From Propionibacterium australiense (GTDB taxonomy: Bacteria > Actinomycetota > Actinomycetes > Propionibacteriales > Propionibacteriaceae): a DNA stretch of 64,000 nt. Within the stretch, counting starts at the first letter, position 1. Each line of letters opens with the position of its first letter. Under the pieces are notes generated by a model. It did not search any database. It saw only the letters and a program-made list of their open reading frames with translations, and was not told the DNA's origin. Shown in pieces: positions 60,467 through 64,000 of the stretch. A program made the position numbers and the translations under genes. The stretch spans positions 1 through 64,000 of the forward strand of contig NZ_RCIV01000012.1 of NCBI RefSeq assembly GCF_003666605.1. The letters run 5' to 3'.

Positions 60467-62865
60467 CAGCGCTCACCTCCTGCCTCACCTGCTTCCCAGT
60501 CGGACAGGGCAGCGGCCTGCTTGCGGCTGTCGAACCTCTCCTCGATGAGGGCCCTGGCGTTGCGGGCCATGCCGGTCAGGTCGAAGCCGCCGGCCGCCAC
60601 GCGGGTCAGGGTCTCGGCGAGCGCGTCGACGTCGCCGGGGGCGAGCAGGATGCCGGTGTCCTTGTCCCGGACGACCTCGGGCAGGCCCGAGACGGCGGTG
60701 GCGATGACGGGTGTGCCGCTGGCCATCGACTCCAGCACCACGGTGGGCAGGCCGTCGATGTTGCCGTCGGCGGCCTGGACGCACGGCGCCGCGAAGACGT
60801 GCGCGTCCCCGAGCAGCCGCCTGACCTCCTCCTGGGTGAGCGGGCCGAGCAGCCGCACGTGGCCGGTGAGGCCGCGCCGGCGGATCCGGGCGGCGAGTTC
60901 GCCGGCCAGTTCACCGTCGCCGGCGATGGAGGCGGTGACGGCGACCCCGGCGGAGCGGGCCCGGGCCACGGCGTCGATGAGGTCGGCGAAGCCCTTCTTC
61001 GGCACGAGCCGACCGAGGGCCGCCACCCGCAGCGGCGAGGTGATCCGCGGCGGGTCGTGGTAGGGGAAGCGGTCCAGTTCGAGGGCGTTGTACTGCAGGC
61101 TGATCCGGGCGCCGGTGCCGGCCAGGACCTGCCGCAGATAGCTCTCGTTGAACTCGCTGATGGCGATGACGCGGTCGGCGTCACCGCAGATGCGGCGCAG
61201 CCAGAACAGGTCGACCGAGTCGTGGAAGATGTCCTTGGCGTGGGTGGTGACCGTGTAGGGCACGCCCGTCAGGCGCGAGGCGAGCCAGGTCATGCGCCCG
61301 GCCAGGGAGGCGAAGTGGGCGTGCAGGTGGGTGATGCCGTCCTCGAGCACGCAGCGGGCGAGCGCCACGCCCTGCGCGACCTCGTCGCCCGGCAGCTCGG
61401 CGAGTTCGGGCAGCAGGCCGGAGAGGTTCTCCCTCAGCCGCGGGTGGCCGGCCGCGCCGGCGAACTGCTCCCACATGTCGGTGGCCTTGAGGGGGCGCGG
61501 CACCCAGGTCACCCGTGCCGCGACCCGGGCGATCTCGGGGTGGAAGCGCTGGTCGGTCGTCGGGCGCAGCGCGTAGATGCTCAGCTCGTCGCCGAGGGCC
61601 TCCCGGGCGAGCATCTCCGTGACGACGAAGGTCTCGGAGAAGCGCGGGTAGACCTTGAGCACGTAGCCGATCCGTGGCCTGGCCGGTGGGCCCTGGCGGG
61701 AACTCGCGTCGGCGAGCAGTTCGGCCGCGTAGCGGGCCGCCACCGTCAGACCGTCCAGGGCGAGGCCGGAGCGGTCGACGCGACGCCCGACGGCCTGCGC
61801 CGCCCAGGCCCCCAGGGAGGCCGGGTCGGCGTGCCCGGCCCGCATGACGTCGAGGGCGCCCACCTCGGCCAGTGACCGGGCCCGGATGAGCTGTTCGAGC
61901 CGGGGTTCCTCGCGTGGCACGACGAGCGCGGGTGTGCCGGTGGCGAGGATCTCGCACATCGTGTTGTAGCCGCCCATGGCGATGACGGCGTCGGCCTCGG
62001 CGATCTGGTTGCTCAGGCCCGGCCAGCAGCGACGGACCCGGGTGCGGGGGCCGGCCTGGGCCGCGACGGCGGCGAACCCGGCGTCGTCGAGCTGCGGACC
62101 GGTGACGATGACGTGCTCGTGGCCGGCCGGCACGTCCATCGCCGCTGCGGCCTGCAGCAGGTCCTGCCCGTCGGAGCCGCCGCCGGCGGTGGTGAGGACG
62201 AACGGTGCGTGCCGTGGCTCGCCCTGTCCGTCGAACTCGCGCCGCCCGCGCGCCAGGTAGCCGGTGAAACGAACCCTGTCGGCCAGGTCCGGTGGCACCT
62301 CTCCGCTCGCGATGGGGTCGTGGACCGCCTGGTCGCCGTAGACCCACACCTCGTCGACGAGGCGACGCAGCTCGGTGAGGTCACCCAGGGCGCGCCACTC
62401 GGCAGCTGCGGCGGCCGGCTCGTCGAGGACCTCACGCAGCCCCAGCACCACCCGGGCGCCGGGGCGACGGGCGCGCAGCCGGCGCAGTGGGCGGCGCAGT
62501 TCCCGCCACACCCCGTAGATGTGGCGGTCGATGACGACCAGATCGGGGGCGAAGGACAGCATCGCCGATTCGATGAGGACCGACCGCAGGTCGATGAGCC
62601 GGCTCGTGGGCCCGGCCAGGTTGCGGGGCTCGTAGCCGCCGCGGCCCTTGGCCACGCCGGGGATCGTCAGCCAGTCGAATCCGGCCGGGAGCAGGACGTC
62701 GTCGCCCATCGAGAGCCCCGAGACGAGCAGTCCCGAGACCGGGCGTCCGGTCTGCTCGGGGATGATGCGGGCCAGGTGGTGGGCGAGCGCCAGATTGCGG
62801 CGCACGTGGCCCAGCCCCTGCGAGTCGTGGCTGTACAGGAGTGCTCGAATGGTCGTGTCGTCCAC
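60466..62865 (-). CDS. Two-domain glycosyltransferase fusion (MurG-like + GT4)
   Basis: A 799-residue protein built from two complete GT-B modules. Residues 1-390 resemble the MurG/GT28 type: YSHDSQGLGHVRRNLALAHH for the acceptor side, and AVIAMGGYNTMCEILATGTP followed by ALVVPREEPRLEQ for the nucleotide site. Residues from about 398 on are GT4: RIGYVLKVYPRFSETFVVTE, HLHAHFASLAGRMTWLASRL, and the donor site NIDGLPTVVLESMASGTPVI with the E-x7-E pattern. The fusion point is a short linker with SSRQGPPARP. The start is GTG 62865. Two successive sugar additions by one chain is a reasonable inference. It heads the operon. Confidence 0.85.
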   Translation of the reverse strand: MDDTTIRALLYSHDSQGLGHVRRNLALAHHLARIIPEQTGRPVSGLLVSGLSMGDDVLLPAGFDWLTIPGVAKGRGGYEPRNLAGPTSRLIDLRSVLIESAMLSFAPDLVVIDRHIYGVWRELRRPLRRLRARRPGARVVLGLREVLDEPAAAAAEWRALGDLTELRRLVDEVWVYGDQAVHDPIASGEVPPDLADRVRFTGYLARGRREFDGQGEPRHAPFVLTTAGGGSDGQDLLQAAAAMDVPAGHEHVIVTGPQLDDAGFAAVAAQAGPRTRVRRCWPGLSNQIAEADAVIAMGGYNTMCEILATGTPALVVPREEPRLEQLIRARSLAEVGALDVMRAGHADPASLGAWAAQAVGRRVDRSGLALDGLTVAARYAAELLADASSRQGPPARPRIGYVLKVYPRFSETFVVTEMLAREALGDELSIYALRPTTDQRFHPEIARVAARVTWVPRPLKATDMWEQFAGAAGHPRLRENLSGLLPELAELPGDEVAQGVALARCVLEDGITHLHAHFASLAGRMTWLASRLTGVPYTVTTHAKDIFHDSVDLFWLRRICGDADRVIAISEFNESYLRQVLAGTGARISLQYNALELDRFPYHDPPRITSPLRVAALGRLVPKKGFADLIDAVARARSAGVAVTASIAGDGELAGELAARIRRRGLTGHVRLLGPLTQEEVRRLLGDAHVFAAPCVQAADGNIDGLPTVVLESMASGTPVIATAVSGLPEVVRDKDTGILLAPGDVDALAETLTRVAAGGFDLTGMARNARALIEERFDSRKQAAALSDWEAGEAGGER

Positions 62866-63199
62866 AGGATGTTCCGTTCGGATCCGTGCCCCGCAACCTC
62901 GGCGACGAGATCCTCCGCGGCAGGAGTGCCACGGGACCGCGCCGGGTGGGATGCGCGTTGTTCATGGCGTGGGATTCACTACTGGGCCTGGGGCTGCGCT
63001 CCATGGCGCTGCCCGGCACGGGGACAGCCGGCACGTCGGCCAGAGAATGCCCGCTCTCTCGGCGGGCGACTGCCTTGGTGCCTTCATCCTAACCCGGCAT
63101 CCGCAAGAGGCAACCAGCTTCCGCTGGACCCCAGCCGCTACCCGTGGCCTCCGCACCCGGGAATGGGGCACGACGACGAGCCGGCCCGGAACACGGAAT

Positions 63200-63235
63200 G
63201 CGGGTCACCGGTGCTCGCCCACACCGGCAACCCGC
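63200..63235. terminator. 14-bp near-perfect hairpin
   Basis: GCGGGTCACCGGTG (63200-63213) pairs with CACCGGCAACCCGC (63222-63235) with two imperfect positions. It could terminate the methyltransferase transcript, whose gene ends about 200 bp before it, or be part of a short transcript that starts near the IdeR-like box. Confidence 0.4.
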
Positions 63236-63254
63236 ACTCCTTCAAGCGATTCGC

Positions 63255-63273
63255 CAAGGCTAGCCTAACTCAT
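63255..63273. promoter_or_regulatory. IdeR/DtxR-like iron box
   Basis: The core AGGCTAGCCTAAC (63257-63269) matches the AGGTTAGSCTAACC centre of the IdeR/DtxR consensus at most positions, while the outer right half is weaker. It lies between a methyltransferase gene and the glycan operon, both on the minus strand. No iron-uptake gene is adjacent. Confidence 0.42.
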
Positions 63274-63437
63274 CGTTCCTGTTGCGGGAAGTCCCCTCCG
63301 TTTTCGGCGTGCCGCCGCCGGCCGTCGATCGGCCCCGGCAGGCTGCACGGTCACTGACCCGTACACGGCGCCAGCGGGCGAGCCGCCCCGCACAGAGAAG
63401 CACCTGCCAGGCGAATCCGGGGCGCAACCCGCGACAC

Positions 63438-64000
63438 TCAGGGCTTGCCGAGGACGATGCCAACCGCGGTCAGTTCGTCCTTGTGCGCCGTGAAGCTCTC
63501 TCGCATGGCGAGCACCCGGCGCCTCGCCTCGGGGCGTCTGCGCAGATTGTTGACGAACCGCACGAAACCCACGAGGCCCTCATCGGCGATCATGCGGCGC
63601 GGTTCGAGCAGGCGCATGGGGGCCTGCCCGGTCCAGAGGACCTCGAAGCCGGCCTCCTCGAAGAGCGCCCGCCACGCCGCGATCTTGAGGGGGCGCGCCC
63701 CCACCTTGATCCGCGCGGAGAGATCGCGCCCGACACGGCCGCGGGCGTTCTCGTCCGGGTCATCGGCCCGGTCGGTGAGGGCGAGCTCGTGCACGGCGTA
63801 GCGGCCCCCGGTATCGAGCACCCGCCAGGCCTCGGCCACGATCCTGCGTCGCTGAGCCGGGGAACACATCGTCAGCATGGCCTCCCCGACGACGAGATCG
63901 GCGCTGGCGTCGGGCAGCGTGGTCTCGGCGGCGTCGGCCGTGACGATCCGCGCCCTCGGATTGCCGGCGAGCACGGCGTCGAGCTGGGCGCGCCCCTGCG
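63438..64000 (-). CDS. Class I SAM-dependent methyltransferase, 5' part cut off
   Basis: The frame is open to the right edge, so the start lies outside the window; about 186 residues are seen. They include the end of the SAM site (VLAGNPRARIVTADAAETTL), the acidic loop DASADLVVGEAMLTM, the post-motif strand WRVLDTGGRYAVHEL and a C-terminal helical part ending GIVLGKP. Motif I itself is beyond the edge. This is a small-molecule methyltransferase of the Methyltransf_11 type with unknown substrate. Confidence 0.75.
   Translation of the reverse strand, partial: QGRAQLDAVLAGNPRARIVTADAAETTLPDASADLVVGEAMLTMCSPAQRRRIVAEAWRVLDTGGRYAVHELALTDRADDPDENARGRVGRDLSARIKVGARPLKIAAWRALFEEAGFEVLWTGQAPMRLLEPRRMIADEGLVGFVRFVNNLRRRPEARRRVLAMRESFTAHKDELTAVGIVLGKP

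Larger units (their letters stand above)
62866..63437. other. Intergenic region upstream of the glycan operon
   Basis: About 570 bp without a supported gene. It contains a hairpin (63200-63235) and an IdeR/DtxR-like box (63255-63273), described separately. Short frames crossing it have no ribosome binding site and no recognisable product. Confidence 0.5.

Noticed and set aside
53948-62865. A standard capsule or Wzx/Wzy polysaccharide locus
   Set aside because: No flippase, polymerase, chain-length regulator or priming phosphoglycosyltransferase is present. The exporter is a single type IV ABC half-transporter.

Overview
This is a high-GC (roughly 70% by eye) chromosomal window from an actinomycete. 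A Propionibacteriaceae-type organism is the best guess. Supporting signs are a polyphosphate glucokinase, a CrgA division protein, a bile-salt-hydrolase-like enzyme, and a 1132-residue protein that looks like the pyrophosphate-type PEP carboxykinase known from propionibacteria. The family assignment is inference. I name no species, and I saw no tRNA or rRNA gene.

Layout. 0-1.4 kb: the edge of a possible IS630-type transposase gene, then a CRISPR array of 17 repeats with no cas genes in view. 1.6-4 kb: galE (-) and a choloylglycine-hydrolase-family gene (+). 4.1-8.4 kb (-): a BtuCDF-type ABC importer with a methyltransferase at its end, preceded by a clear cobalamin riboswitch. 8.5-12.1 kb: a TSUP permease with a candidate 25-residue leader peptide, a lipoprotein and a membrane-anchored beta-propeller protein. 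12.4-18.6 kb (-): a complete galactitol-type PTS operon (DeoR regulator, EIIA, EIIB, EIIC, dehydrogenase, kinase, aldolase) with helically phased TTGGGAA-type repeats upstream and in its gaps. 18.9-21.8 kb: polyphosphate glucokinase, then a TetR/GAP-family pair bracketed by two 145-bp direct repeats. 21.9-26.7 kb (-): argS-larE-larB-larC, that is arginyl-tRNA synthetase plus nickel-pincer cofactor synthesis. 27-32 kb: a SanA-like protein, a superfamily II helicase and a trypsin/PDZ protease. 32.3-35.7 kb: the putative PPi-PEPCK.

35.8-43.7 kb is a patch of accessory genes around pabA and crgA. It holds a nonsense-mutated GNAT toxin with an intact antitoxin, a toxin remnant with an RHH antitoxin, a HicA/HicB-like pair, and an ECF sigma - three membrane proteins - ABC ATPase - DUF2511 lipoprotein operon. 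43.9-47.2 kb (-): branched-chain 2-oxoacid dehydrogenase E1alpha-E1beta-E2 with a tandem TTAC-N6-GTAA operator. 47.3-50.6 kb (+): a second cobalamin riboswitch with a second BtuCDF-type importer. 50.8-53.8 kb (-): a dicarboxylate symporter and lysS. 53.9-62.9 kb (-): a tightly coupled glycan locus with a two-domain glycosyltransferase, a GT4 glycosyltransferase, an ABC exporter, two APH-fold proteins and UDP-glucose dehydrogenase. The right edge cuts a methyltransferase gene.

How it fits together. Two separate cobalamin-responsive importers point to strong dependence on B12, as expected for methylmalonyl-CoA chemistry in propionic fermenters. The PTS operon feeds triose phosphates, and PPi-PEPCK and polyphosphate glucokinase would make use of inorganic (poly)phosphate energy. 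The least explained loci are the 53.9-62.9 kb glycan locus and the ECF-ABC operon at 39-43.1 kb.
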